From: CAYSRC01 sp964433495
GTDB lineage: Bacteria; Bacillota; Clostridia; Oscillospirales; Ruminococcaceae
Direction of reading: 5' to 3'
Assembly: GCA_964433495.1 (NCBI GenBank)
Contig: CAYSRC010000002.1
Coordinates: 1-64,000, forward strand
DNA length: 64,000 nucleotides
Below are positions 8,102 to 16,664 of this stretch, piece by piece; within the stretch, counting starts at the first letter, position 1; each line of letters opens with the position of its first letter. The notes beneath the pieces are model-generated. The model made no database searches, was not told where the DNA came from, and saw only the letters and a program-made list of their open reading frames with translations. A program made the position numbers and the translations under genes.

Positions 8102-9103
8102 TCAGGCGCCCTTTAAAACCGAGAGCAGCCAGCCAAAGAAGAATTCGCTGTCGGCGCTTTTGGCATAGCGGCAGTTGGGCGGCATGACGACGCCGTTCTT
8201 GTAGTTTCGCGAGAGTATCGTTTCACCGTAGGCGTACCCGCGGCCGAGGTCGACGTGACAGCTCGTGAACTCGACATCGGTCAGAACCTCGGGGTGCAGC
8301 GCCGCGCAGACGGCGAGCGGGTCGTGAAGCGCGGCGCCCACCGACGCCCCCTTTTGGGAGCCCATCAGCTCGCTTGCGTGAAGGCGGTGCTCGATAAGTT
8401 CCGCGACGAGCAGGGCGGGCCTTGTGCCGACCGCCCTTATCTGCGCTGCCTGCTCGCGGTTTAACAGCGCGTGCGATGTCGCGTCGAGCGAGACCATCGT
8501 GGTCTTGATGCCGCTTTGCAGAACGATCTCAAGCGCCTCGGGGTCGCACCAGACGTTGAACTCGGCCGCCTGCGTGGGCGCATAGATGTCGTGCGAGCCT
8601 CCCATCAGGACGATCTCGCGTATCTTGGGGGCTATCCGCGCGTCAGCGCGCAGCGCGAGCGCAAGGTTTGTGATCGGCCCCACCGGCACCAAGGTGACGC
8701 TTTGGTCGGGCTGCGCGAGAAGGGTGTTTATCAACCACACCGCGGCGCTCTCGGGGCGGGGCTTAAGCGCCGTCGGGGGAAGCGGCAGGTGGTCGGTGTG
8801 GACGGCGGCGTCCTGGTCGGCCGTGCCCTCGCGGCGCGGAAGTTCGAGAGCCTGAAGACCCCACGGCACAAGGGTCGAGACGAGCGGAAGCTCGCTGCCC
8901 ATGTAGACGCCGACATCGCCCCGGCCGCAGCACTCGACGGTGCGCAGGGTGTTGTCGGTGGTGTTTTTCAGCTCGACATTTCCGCCGACGGTGCATATGC
9001 CGAGCACGTCGCACTCGCGGCTGAGCAGCGCGCACACGATCGCGACCGCGTCGTCGCTGCCGGTGTCGACGTCGAGGATAAGCTTCTTTTTTTCCTGTTC
9101 CAT
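8102..9103 (-). CDS. Nucleoside hydrolase (IU-NH family)
   Basis: A 333-aa protein with the family's calcium-binding N-terminal motif DVDTGSDDAVAI (about residues 11-22), the TVGGN strand, the GPITNLALAL segment and an HDPLAV motif near residue 270 that supplies the catalytic His-Asp region. These enzymes hydrolyse the N-glycosidic bond of ribonucleosides to ribose and free base in the cytoplasm. The ATG at 9103 has AAGGAG 8 bp upstream. It stands alone between repeat-rich intergenic regions. A second, clearly different member lies at 37189 inside a transporter operon. The exact base preference cannot be told from sequence. Confidence 0.9.
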   Translation of the reverse strand: MEQEKKKLILDVDTGSDDAVAIVCALLSRECDVLGICTVGGNVELKNTTDNTLRTVECCGRGDVGVYMGSELPLVSTLVPWGLQALELPRREGTADQDAAVHTDHLPLPPTALKPRPESAAVWLINTLLAQPDQSVTLVPVGPITNLALALRADARIAPKIREIVLMGGSHDIYAPTQAAEFNVWCDPEALEIVLQSGIKTTMVSLDATSHALLNREQAAQIRAVGTRPALLVAELIEHRLHASELMGSQKGASVGAALHDPLAVCAALHPEVLTDVEFTSCHVDLGRGYAYGETILSRNYKNGVVMPPNCRYAKSADSEFFFGWLLSVLKGA

Positions 9104-9499
9104 ATAAACTCCTTGCAAAGCATTTTAAAGGTAAAAGCTGAGTTTCGCTTTATCATCCTTTGAACGATAGGGGATTGAAAAGATACGGCATATCGCTTTC
9201 GGTGCACGCGGCACGCGTGACAATAAAAACTTGTTTTATATTTTTCCTTTCGGCCGATAGGGCTGTCTGTGGATGTGTCACGCGAAAGTTTTAAAGCCTT
9301 TGTCCTCTAAGGGACAGCCTGCTCTGAAAAGTTTTTTCTTCCTTTCTTCGTGAGAAAGGAAGCGAAAGAAGCTTCGGGGGGTTGCGATTCCCCCCGTACC
9401 CCCTAAACGCTTGAGAGGAGGGCCCGCCCGCGCAGCCCCGCTGAACAGCAAAGAACGACATGCGCGGGGCTGTCGGCGCGGACGGGCCGATTATGAACC

Positions 9500-9930
9500 T
9501 GCGGTGCTAACCCACCCCCTGCTGCTGCGGGCCGCACAGAGCGCGCAAGGCGCGCCGCGCGGCCCCGCGCGGCGTCCCCCTCGAGGGGGACGCGCCTTCC
9601 GAGGGATAGATGCAAGCTTTTGGAGCCGGAAACCTTCCCCCTCGGGGGAAGGGGGACCGCTTGCGGTGGATGAGGGGTGCGGTGGATGAGGGGTTAGGAA
9701 ACTTCTCATCTGAGCAAGACTCAAGTCAACAGGTCAAGCTATCCCCTCATCAGTCAGCTACGCTGACAGCTTCCCCCCACGGGGGAAGCTTAAGGGCGCG
9801 CGACCCGAGGGAAAGCGCGAAGCTTTAGGACTTACAGAAAGCTCCAAAGTTGCTGTAGCCCAAGCACCCTTTGTGCAAAGGGGGGAGGGCCGCGAAGCGG
9901 CGGGGGATTGACGGGCCGAGACCGAGTTCA
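9500..9930. repeat. Cluster of dispersed palindromic repeats
   Basis: Several short palindromes occur here: CCCCCTCGAGGGGG, CCTTCCCCCTCGGGGGAAGG, a doubled GGTGGATGAGGGGT, and a CAGTCAGCTACGCTGACAGCTTCCCCC unit. A GTGCAAAGGGGGGAGGGCCGCGAAGCGGCGGGGGATTGACGG segment is shared with 34640 and 34915. The stretch 9104-10064 contains no supported gene. Confidence 0.75.
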
Positions 9931-10064
9931 GAGCTGAGGGTAGAGCCTGAGCATTAAGTTTGAACAGACAATTCCTCAGCCGACTTCTTCGGCAGCTCCC
10001 TTTACGATGGGGCATTTTAAGATCCGCTGCAAAAAACTCAAACCGCGCAGTCGGTCTGCCGCGC

Positions 10065-10919
10065 CTACCCCAGCAGCTGCTTTTCGATTTTTTTCGCGGT
10101 CTCGGTGGCGGCGATGCCGCCGAGCGCGGTTTCCTTGAGCTCGTGCGGGAGCGACAGGCCGACGCGGTACATCGCCGCGATCACCTCGTCGACGGGTACG
10201 GCGCTTTTCTGCCCGGCGAGCGCCATGTCGGCGCTTATGATCGCGTTGACGGTCTGGCTTGCATTCCTGAAAGAGCAGGGGAGCTGGACGAGCCCCGCGA
10301 CGGGGTCGCACACGAGCCCCATGCAGTTGATGAGCGCGATTGCCGCGGCATGGGCGCAGGTCTCGCCGTCGGCCCCCGCGAGATAGCACGCCGCGGCTGC
10401 CGCCATCGCCGCGGCCGAGCCGCACTCGGCCTGACAGCCGCCCTTTGCGCCGCTCACGGTGGCGTTTTTTGTTATCACCGCGCCAAAGCCGCCCGCGACC
10501 GCAAGCGCCTCGATTGTCCTCTGCCTTGTCGCGCGCAGCTTTTTTGAAACATAGATGAGCACCGCGGGGATGATCCCGCACGAGCCCGCCGTGGGCGCGG
10601 CGCAGATGAGGCCCATCGACGCGTTCACCTCGCAGCAGCTGAGCGAGAGGGCCATGGCTTCGCTTAGGCCTGCGTCGACAAGCGTGCCCCCGCCGTGCAG
10701 CTGTCGCTCGCTTTGGCCCGAGATGAGGGTGTCGGACATGCCGCGGCTGAGCGCCCTCGTCGCGCTCTCGCTCATCACCGAAAAGCGGCGGGAGAGCTCG
10801 TCGACGATCTCCCCGCGCGTTTTTCCCGTCAGCTCGGCCTCGTTTTCGATGACGGCGTCGGAAAGCGAGAGGTTGTTTTCTCGGCAGAGGTTTAAAAGAG
10901 AGGATATCGAGTTGTACAT
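10065..10919 (-). CDS. sdaAA: L-serine dehydratase, iron-sulfur-dependent, alpha subunit
   Basis: A 284-aa protein matching the catalytic subunit of clostridial two-subunit L-serine deaminase, which converts L-serine to pyruvate and ammonia using a [4Fe-4S] cluster. Visible family features are SCGIIPAVL, the GAKGGCQAECGSA segment and CDPVAGLVQLPC, which hold the cluster cysteines, and the glycine/alanine-rich core. The ATG at 10919 follows GGGGTGA. The beta subunit gene lies upstream on the same strand, but 337 bp away rather than adjacent. Together they allow serine to be used as a pyruvate source. Confidence 0.93.
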   Translation of the reverse strand: MYNSISSLLNLCRENNLSLSDAVIENEAELTGKTRGEIVDELSRRFSVMSESATRALSRGMSDTLISGQSERQLHGGGTLVDAGLSEAMALSLSCCEVNASMGLICAAPTAGSCGIIPAVLIYVSKKLRATRQRTIEALAVAGGFGAVITKNATVSGAKGGCQAECGSAAAMAAAAACYLAGADGETCAHAAAIALINCMGLVCDPVAGLVQLPCSFRNASQTVNAIISADMALAGQKSAVPVDEVIAAMYRVGLSLPHELKETALGGIAATETAKKIEKQLLG

Positions 10920-11256
10920 GTCGGTTCACCCCATTAAAGGCGGTTTGTTTTATCCGGGCGGGCGCAAAAAACGGCTAAAGCGGGGGATATCCGCCCCTAA
11001 GGCGGCACGGCGTGCCGCATCGTTTCGGCCGATATGGTTTCTCGGTAAACGCGCTGAGAGGATGCGGCTGTACGGCGAGGGCGGCAGGCTTTTGCGGGCG
11101 CGGTGCGCAGGAGGACGGCGGGGCTTTAAGCGAACGGAACGGAAGTTTGCATCAAAAGGCGGCCAAAGGCGTTGCGCCGATGTCCCGGCGCCCGCGCGGA
11201 GCTCACGGTCAAAAAAGAACCGCACAAAGAACTTCACAGAGCGCGCTCGTCGGGCA
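10920..11256. other. Long spacer between serine dehydratase genes
   Basis: 337 bp between the beta and alpha genes, where these genes are normally adjacent. I see no supported gene, tRNA or repeat copy; a promoter for the alpha gene may lie here. Confidence 0.4.
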
Positions 11257-11916
11257 CTATTCTAACACCCGCGCGGAGATCACGTTGTCAAGCCGCGCGA
11301 TCTCGTCCGCGAGCGCGGCGGGGACAGGGGTGTCGGTTTCAATCACCGTGAGCGCCTGCGCGCCCTTTCCCGCGCGGCCGAGGCGCATGACCGCGATGTT
11401 TATCCCGTTCTCGGCGAGCAGGTTTGTCACCGCGCCGACAACCCCCTTGCGGTCGTACTGACGCACCGCGAGGGTGGGCGAGCTCGCGGTTATCTCGGTC
11501 GGGATGCCGTCGAGCGAGGTTATGACGATGCTTCCGCCGCCGACGCTGCTGCCGACGACCGACGTCACCTCGCCGTCGTCGTGATAAAAGTTGATGACGC
11601 AGCTGTTTTCGTGGGCGTCCGCGAGCTCGACCGTGCCGAAAGAACAGCGAAGCCCGCGGGCGTCCGCCTCGTCATAGGCGCTGCGGATGCGCTCGTCAGT
11701 CTCTCGCAGACCCATCGCCCCCGCGAGCAGCGCCCTGTCGGTTCCGTGGCCCTTTCCCGTCCTCGCAAAGCTTCCGTGCAGCAGAAACTCGACGCGGGAA
11801 AACGGCTTGCCCGAGAGCTGCATCGCCGTCCTCGCAAGCTTGAGCGCGCCCGCCGTGTGGCTGCTGCTCGGCCCGACCATCACCGGGCCGAGCACGTCCA
11901 AAATGCTGATGTTCAT
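11257..11916 (-). CDS. sdaAB: L-serine dehydratase, iron-sulfur-dependent, beta subunit
   Basis: A 219-aa protein with the typical opening ILDVLGPVMVGPSSSHTAGA, the HGSFARTGKGHGTDRAL segment, and a C-terminal ACT domain (about residues 145-219, including NLLAENGINIAVMRLGR). The beta subunit completes the active site of the heterodimer, and the ACT domain is thought to sense serine. The ATG at 11916 has AAGGAG upstream. It is the first gene of the sda pair on the minus strand. Confidence 0.93.
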   Translation of the reverse strand: MNISILDVLGPVMVGPSSSHTAGALKLARTAMQLSGKPFSRVEFLLHGSFARTGKGHGTDRALLAGAMGLRETDERIRSAYDEADARGLRCSFGTVELADAHENSCVINFYHDDGEVTSVVGSSVGGGSIVITSLDGIPTEITASSPTLAVRQYDRKGVVGAVTNLLAENGINIAVMRLGRAGKGAQALTVIETDTPVPAALADEIARLDNVISARVLE

Positions 11917-12148
11917 TCGGTTTACTCCTTGCGCACGGTTTCCCGGGCGCGGGTGTTTTTGATAACAAAAGGCAGGACGTCCCGCGACTGAGAGGCTGCG
12001 GGCTCCGCTCGTTTTTTTGGGAGAGCGGTAAAACCCGCTTAAAGGGCGGAAGGAAGGGCTTCCTCTCTATAATAAAAGACAGTTATCGGGTGAAGGACAA
12101 ACCCCTGTGCGGGCCGGTCGAAACCTGTTCGGGGATGAAAAACAGCCG

Positions 12149-13279
12149 TCACGAGGCCTCGTAGATGGACAGCAGCGGCACGTTGACATCGTTGCAGATG
12201 TCGGAAAAGCCGTAGACAATCAGGATATCGTCAAAGCCGCCGCTGTCCCGCAGCTCGCTCATGTTGCCCTTAAAGTAGCGCAGGTCGACGAGGGTGATGT
12301 GCGAATAGTGCCGGGTGAGAAACGGGACAAGGCAGTCGGCATACGAATCCTTTATGACGAGCAGAGAATCCTTTTTGCCCTCGCCGCCGCCCGTGTCTAT
12401 CTCGGTGTAGGCGCTGTTGCCGTATAAAAATGCGGCGTACTTGTCCCGCTTGGAAAACTGCTCTAAGTTGTACAGACCGTCGTGGCTCTCGTCACCCTTT
12501 GTCAGCACGGCGTCAAAGTCAAAATAGGTGATAGTGTCGGGGGTGACCCAGGCGTTTTTGGCCTTTGAGTAGCTTGTGCCGAGGAAGCCCTCGACGGTGT
12601 GGGGGACGAGCGAGTCGTAATCAAGGGGCGCAAAGCCCGACTTTTCCGCAAACAGGCGGTAGGCGAGATAGGCGCCGTAGCTCGTCCAGTGGTGGTCGGT
12701 GCGGTAGTAGATGTATTCGCCGCTGTGCATACACAGCGCGTCCTTTGCGTTGATAATGTTGCACGCGTCGGCGAGGTACTCGTGCATCTCGCCGATGAAA
12801 AAACCCTCGTCGACGGTGGGGAGCCCCTCGGGCACAAGGTCGCGCAGCACATACGCCGAGGTCGGCACGACAAGAAAGGATACATCGCAGGGCGCGTTTT
12901 GCGCGAAGACGCGGACGGCCTCGAGGTTCTTTGCAAGCTGCGCCTCGTCAAAGCTGAACATCTTGGGAAACAGGTAGCCGTCGGCGCCGTACACGACGCC
13001 GTTGTTTTCCGACTTTAAGAGCGCGCGTTCGATCAGCGACTTTGCGCCGATCCACTCGTCGCGCAGCGGGAACTGGTCGGAGATATAGTCCTCGTATCCG
13101 CTTGTAAAGCTGCCGTCGAGCAGGCGCTCGAGGCTGAACTGCGGGCTCTGCGCCAAAACCTTGTTCTCGTTTTCCGAGAACTCGCGGTCGGGCAGGACGA
13201 TGCCCGCGGCAAAAAGGAGGAGGATGATTGCCGAGACGACGGCAAAGAGAGGGCTTGCGCCGCGTTTGGTGTCCTTCAT
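12149..13279 (-). CDS. DHHW-family protein (AlgJ/AlgX-like, polysaccharide O-acetylation)
   Basis: A 376-aa protein with an N-terminal signal anchor (about residues 10-30) and the extracellular DHHW motif in RTDHHWTSYGAYLAYRLF (about residue 200). It also has a VIKDSYADCLVPFL motif resembling the SGNH/AlgJ active site. Such proteins act outside the membrane as acetyl acceptors or transferases for cell-surface polysaccharide, taking acetyl from a membrane MBOAT partner. Exactly such a partner lies 15 bp upstream in the same operon (13295-14686). The ATG at 13279 follows AAAGGAGG. The polysaccharide is unknown, since no glycan-synthesis genes are in the window. Confidence 0.85.
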   Translation of the reverse strand: MKDTKRGASPLFAVVSAIILLLFAAGIVLPDREFSENENKVLAQSPQFSLERLLDGSFTSGYEDYISDQFPLRDEWIGAKSLIERALLKSENNGVVYGADGYLFPKMFSFDEAQLAKNLEAVRVFAQNAPCDVSFLVVPTSAYVLRDLVPEGLPTVDEGFFIGEMHEYLADACNIINAKDALCMHSGEYIYYRTDHHWTSYGAYLAYRLFAEKSGFAPLDYDSLVPHTVEGFLGTSYSKAKNAWVTPDTITYFDFDAVLTKGDESHDGLYNLEQFSKRDKYAAFLYGNSAYTEIDTGGGEGKKDSLLVIKDSYADCLVPFLTRHYSHITLVDLRYFKGNMSELRDSGGFDDILIVYGFSDICNDVNVPLLSIYEAS

Positions 13280-13294
13280 TGTTTGGCGCCTCCT

Positions 13295-14686
13295 TTAAAA
13301 GCGAAAATAGAGAAACGGGTTGTAGGTCGCGTCGACGAGATAGGCGACGCACAGCACGAACAGAGCGGTGAGAAGAACGGTTTTCAGCGCGGTGCGCCGT
13401 TTTATCTTTTCGTATATCCTCCGCGAGAGCGGGAACGCGAAGAAAACGCTGACCGCGAGGCTCACGCCGTAGTTTTTGAGGTAGTAGAGCGCGCCGACCG
13501 CCGCGCCCGAGCCGACCGAGGCCGGGACGAACAGGCGGTTGAGGAACACGCCCAGCAGCTGCATGTCGGTGACCTGGAACAGCGCCCAGCCGAACAGTAT
13601 TGCAAACAGGGCGTAGACGTGCGAAAACGCGGTGTGCTTGTCCAAAAAGCGCTTAAATCCCGCCTTTTCGATGACGAGCAGTAGGAAGAAGTAGAGGCCC
13701 CAAAGCAAAAAGTTCCAGCCCGCACCGTGCCACAGGCCTGTGCACGCCCAGACGACAAACAGGTTGAAGATGTTGCGTGTCGCGCTGCAGCGGGAGCCGC
13801 CGAGCGGGAAATAGAGATACTCGCGGAACCACGAGCCGAGGGTGATGTGCCAGCGCCGCCAAAACTCGGTCGCCGAGCGGGAGGCGTAGGGGAAGTCGAA
13901 GTTTTCGGGAAAGTTGAAGCCCATCATGCGCCCGAGGCCTATCGCCATCTGCGAGTAGCCAGAGAAGTCAAAATAGAGCTGGAGGGAGAAGGCGACGAGC
14001 GCGAGCCACGAGAGCCCGGTCGAGGCCGCGCCGAAGCCGATCGTCTCAAGCTCGGTCCACAGCGCGCCGACATTGTTCGCCAGCAGCACCTTTTTGCCGA
14101 GGCCGATGACAAAGTCCTCGGCGCCGCGCTCGAGCATGTCGGCGTTTATCGTGCGCGTTTTGAGCTCGGCCGCAACGTCGGTGTACCGCACGATGGGGCC
14201 CGCGATGAGCTGCGGGAAGAGAACCACAAAGGCGGCCATGTCGATGAAGCTTCGCTCGGCGGGGACCTTTTTGCGGAAGACGTCGATGGTGTAGGACAGC
14301 GTCTGAAAGGTGTAGAAGCTTATGCCGAGCGGAAGCGTAAGACCCAGCGGCGTGACCGAGAGGCCCAAGAGCCCGCCGACGCTGCCGATTAAAAAATCGA
14401 GATATTTAAACACAAAGAGAAAGCCGAAGCTCACAAAGAGCGCGACGCCGAAGCACAGACGCCGCAGGCCCCGCCGCTCGGAAAAGCGGTCGATGCCTAT
14501 CGCGCACAGATAGTTTGTGACGATGGTGACGAGCATCACGGGGAGATATCTGACCTCGCCCCACGAGTAAAAGACAAGGCTGACGATCAACAGCACGAAA
14601 TTTTTGGCCTTTTTCGGCGCGGCGTAGTAAAGGATGAGCGCCGCGGGAAGAAAGCGGAAGACGAACAGTACACTGCTGAAGGCCAT
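13295..14686 (-). CDS. MBOAT-family O-acyltransferase (AlgI/DltB-like)
   Basis: A 463-aa polytopic membrane protein (about 10-12 helices). It carries the MBOAT signature around FDFSGYSQMAIGLGRMMGF and the conserved histidine in CTGLWHGAGWNFLLWG, plus RWHITLGSWFREYLYFPLGG. It is predicted to pass acyl groups (usually acetyl) across the membrane for O-acetylation of a surface polymer. The ATG at 14686 has AAGGAG 9 bp upstream; an upstream in-frame ATG at 14707 lacks such a site. The next gene encodes the extracellular DHHW partner, giving a minimal two-gene acetylation module. Confidence 0.92.
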   Translation of the reverse strand: MAFSSVLFVFRFLPAALILYYAAPKKAKNFVLLIVSLVFYSWGEVRYLPVMLVTIVTNYLCAIGIDRFSERRGLRRLCFGVALFVSFGFLFVFKYLDFLIGSVGGLLGLSVTPLGLTLPLGISFYTFQTLSYTIDVFRKKVPAERSFIDMAAFVVLFPQLIAGPIVRYTDVAAELKTRTINADMLERGAEDFVIGLGKKVLLANNVGALWTELETIGFGAASTGLSWLALVAFSLQLYFDFSGYSQMAIGLGRMMGFNFPENFDFPYASRSATEFWRRWHITLGSWFREYLYFPLGGSRCSATRNIFNLFVVWACTGLWHGAGWNFLLWGLYFFLLLVIEKAGFKRFLDKHTAFSHVYALFAILFGWALFQVTDMQLLGVFLNRLFVPASVGSGAAVGALYYLKNYGVSLAVSVFFAFPLSRRIYEKIKRRTALKTVLLTALFVLCVAYLVDATYNPFLYFRF

Positions 14687-14802
14687 AGAAAACTCCTTGT
14701 GTTGCAAAATGGCGGCGCGGACGATGGGATTGGGCCGTCACCGTAGTATTGACAGAGAAAGGGCGGGTTTAAGCAAAAGCGGGATGTGCTGCCGGCCATT
14801 GA

Positions 14803-15220
14803 CGGGGGATTATGACCCTGCCCTTTGGCTCCCTTACCGAACGGCCGAGCTTAATAGGAACGATAGCTCGACACTCCGCGCGGCAGATGCGCGTCGCAAT
14901 CGGTACGGCGTTCGGGGGTTCCCATACTCTCGGGAATTCTGCCGAGTGTAAATTGTACGACACTCGGCACACCCTACGGGAATATGTAGGGCGTGTCGCG
15001 CGTCCGTTCCGCTTACGCGCGACTACGCCCCGCGAAAGTATGCGGGGTGTGTGTAAAGGAAGCTGCCTGTGAAGCGGGCTGAGGGATTGACCGAGAAAAG
15101 TCATGTCATTTGAAAAGACTTTTTGTTACAATCTCGGCTCGCCGCAAACAATCCTCCCGCCGCTCCGCGGCCCCCCCCTTTTACACAGGGGGGCTTTTGG
15201 GGCTCGCAGCAAAACATTAT
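14803..15220. repeat. Composite dispersed repeat
   Basis: Contains GGCTCCCTTACCGAACG, AATAGGAACGATAGCTCG, CACCCTACGGGAATATGTAG and ACGCCCCGCGAAAGTATGCGG, ending in GGCTGAGGGATTGACCGAG. The same blocks in the same order recur at 23275-23530 and 54200-54520, and partly at 61870-61960. No protein frame with a ribosome site is present. Confidence 0.75.
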
Positions 15221-15231
15221 GACTTGTCGGT

Positions 15232-15667
15232 TGTTATCACGGGATCGCCGCAAGGCGGCCACGACAAGCGAGCGAAAGCGAGGTTGCCCGTGAAAACGTT
15301 CTCTCAGCCGTCAAAAGTTGACGCAAGTCGAGCTTTTGGTAACGGCGTGAGGTTATTATCACGGGATCGGCGCGAAGCGCCCGCAACAAATGAGGCGTCG
15401 CTTCGCCGAATTTGCCCGTAACAATGTTCCCCGCAGTTTGAGGCTTCGCCTCAAACGCCCATGCGTTGTTAAACGCATGGGCCGGTCAATAGACGTCGAC
15501 CCGTCAAGGTTATTATACCATGATGCCGCCCGTAGGGCGGCCACAACAACACAAGCGAACAAAGCGAGCGGTGTTGCATGGTTCAATGTTCTCAAGGCAA
15601 GCGCGAAGCGCTTAAGCGGCCGCACAGCGGCCGCTTAGCCGCGCAAGCGGTCCCTTGGGGTTATTAT
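15232..15667. repeat. Tandem array of a structured repeat (three units plus a terminal half)
   Basis: Units begin with GTT(A/G)TTAT at 15232, 15352 and 15509, and a last copy of the lead sequence stands at 15660. Each unit has an outer stem: CACGGG/CCCGTG in unit 1, CACGGG/CCCGT in unit 2 and ACCATG/CATGGT in unit 3, i.e. compensatory change. Inside is a short hairpin (CGCCGCAAGGCG; GGCGCGAAGCGCC; CCGCCCGTAGGGCGG). A conserved AA(T/C)GTTC follows, then large GC hairpins. The same unit occurs at 54543-54969. Confidence 0.75.
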
Positions 15668-15782
15668 ACCATGAACCCCACCCGCGCACAACGAGAGAAA
15701 ACCGAACACGCCGTTCGGACGGCAGCCCGTTTCGGCGCGGGGCATCTATTTGCCGTTCGCGGCAGATACTTTGTCCGCAAAG

Positions 15783-15811
15783 AAAACAGCGGCGCTTCAA
15801 ACGCCGCTGTC
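15783..15811 (-). terminator. Terminator of the FMN-binding lipoprotein gene
   Basis: Minus strand: AGCGGCG, loop TTTGAAG, CGCCGCT, then GTTTTCTTTG, 25 bp beyond the stop codon. Confidence 0.65.
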
Positions 15812-15836
15812 CTGCCTTTCTGACGGTATGGTTCGT

Positions 15837-16283
15837 TTACTTTCTTTTAATCACAACGGTCTCGGTCGAACCGTCCCTGACCGCCTGCTCAAGCGCTTTG
15901 ACGAGTTCGACAAAGTCGTTTGAGGTCGTCGTCGCGCCGGCCACGATGTCGATGGCCTCGGACGAGGGGTTCTCAAGATACTGGTTGATGAGATCCTTGT
16001 AGTACTTTTCGGGATAGGTGCCGTTGACCGAGGACATTGCGTCCCGCATCTGCTCGGACTGCGACTTGAGCGCGCCGTCGGCATTCACCGCGTCGGCGGT
16101 TATCGAGACGACACGGCCGTCCTCAAAGGTGATTTCGACAAAATCCTTATAGCCGGTCGTGTCATAGTCCTCATACTCGACGCGGTAGGTGCCGTCGTTG
16201 ATCACCACTTCGCCCTCGGCGCACCCGACAAAAAGCGCCGTCAGCAGAGCGGCGCACAGCAGCGCCGCAAAAAAACGCTTCAT
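15837..16283 (-). CDS. FMN-binding-domain lipoprotein
   Basis: A 148-aa protein with a lipoprotein signal peptide (KRFFAALLCAALLTALFVGC, lipid-modified Cys near residue 21) and one FMN_bind domain. The motif DIVAGATTTS near residue 116 fits the D-x-x-(S/T/A)-GAT-x-(S/T) flavinylation consensus, where ApbE attaches FMN covalently to Thr. Such extracellular flavoproteins take part in electron transfer (RnfG/NqrC-like or extracellular electron transport). No apbE gene is in the window. The ATG at 16283 follows GGAGG with 8 bp spacing. It is monocistronic. Confidence 0.88.
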   Translation of the reverse strand: MKRFFAALLCAALLTALFVGCAEGEVVINDGTYRVEYEDYDTTGYKDFVEITFEDGRVVSITADAVNADGALKSQSEQMRDAMSSVNGTYPEKYYKDLINQYLENPSSEAIDIVAGATTTSNDFVELVKALEQAVRDGSTETVVIKRK

Positions 16284-16557
16284 GGAAAAATACCTCCGTT
16301 TCCTACGATAGGCCGCGCAGCAAGGGGAAAAACGCACGGCCGTTGAGTTGGGAGATAGGGCGCAAAAGCCCATCTTCTGCACGCGCCGAAAGGCCGGGAC
16401 AAGCGTCCGCGGCAGGGCGCCGTGCTGGTACATAATAGCACCTTTTCGGCTTTATGTCAAATCGAAGGGTGTCGAACGGGCGCCTCCCCGCCCCCAAAAG
16501 ACGGTTTTAACGGCCGAAATGCCGCATCGCAGAGGGCGTGCGCCGCAAATAAAGGGA

Positions 16558-16586
16558 TTGACGAAGAGGAAAAATAACCTTATTAT
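16558..16586 (+). promoter_or_regulatory. Sigma-A promoter of the lipid kinase gene
   Basis: TTGACG (16558-16563), 17-bp spacer, TATTAT (16581-16586). The predicted start site near 16593 excludes translation starts before about 16600. Confidence 0.72.
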
Positions 16587-16664
16587 TTATAGTGGATTTT
16601 GAAGGGTAAGAGCCTTGCAGTGCGTTCGCCGCGCTGCGGGCGCGGATCGAGGGGGGCGAAGGGT

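Noticed and set aside
9119..10064. Protein-coding genes in the repeat-rich gap
   Set aside because: The open frames consist of repeat sequence, lack ribosome sites and give low-complexity Arg/Pro/Gly-rich translations.
14803..15667. Insertion sequence or prophage remnant
   Set aside because: No transposase, integrase, phage gene or terminal inverted repeat with target duplication could be recognised, only short palindromic units.
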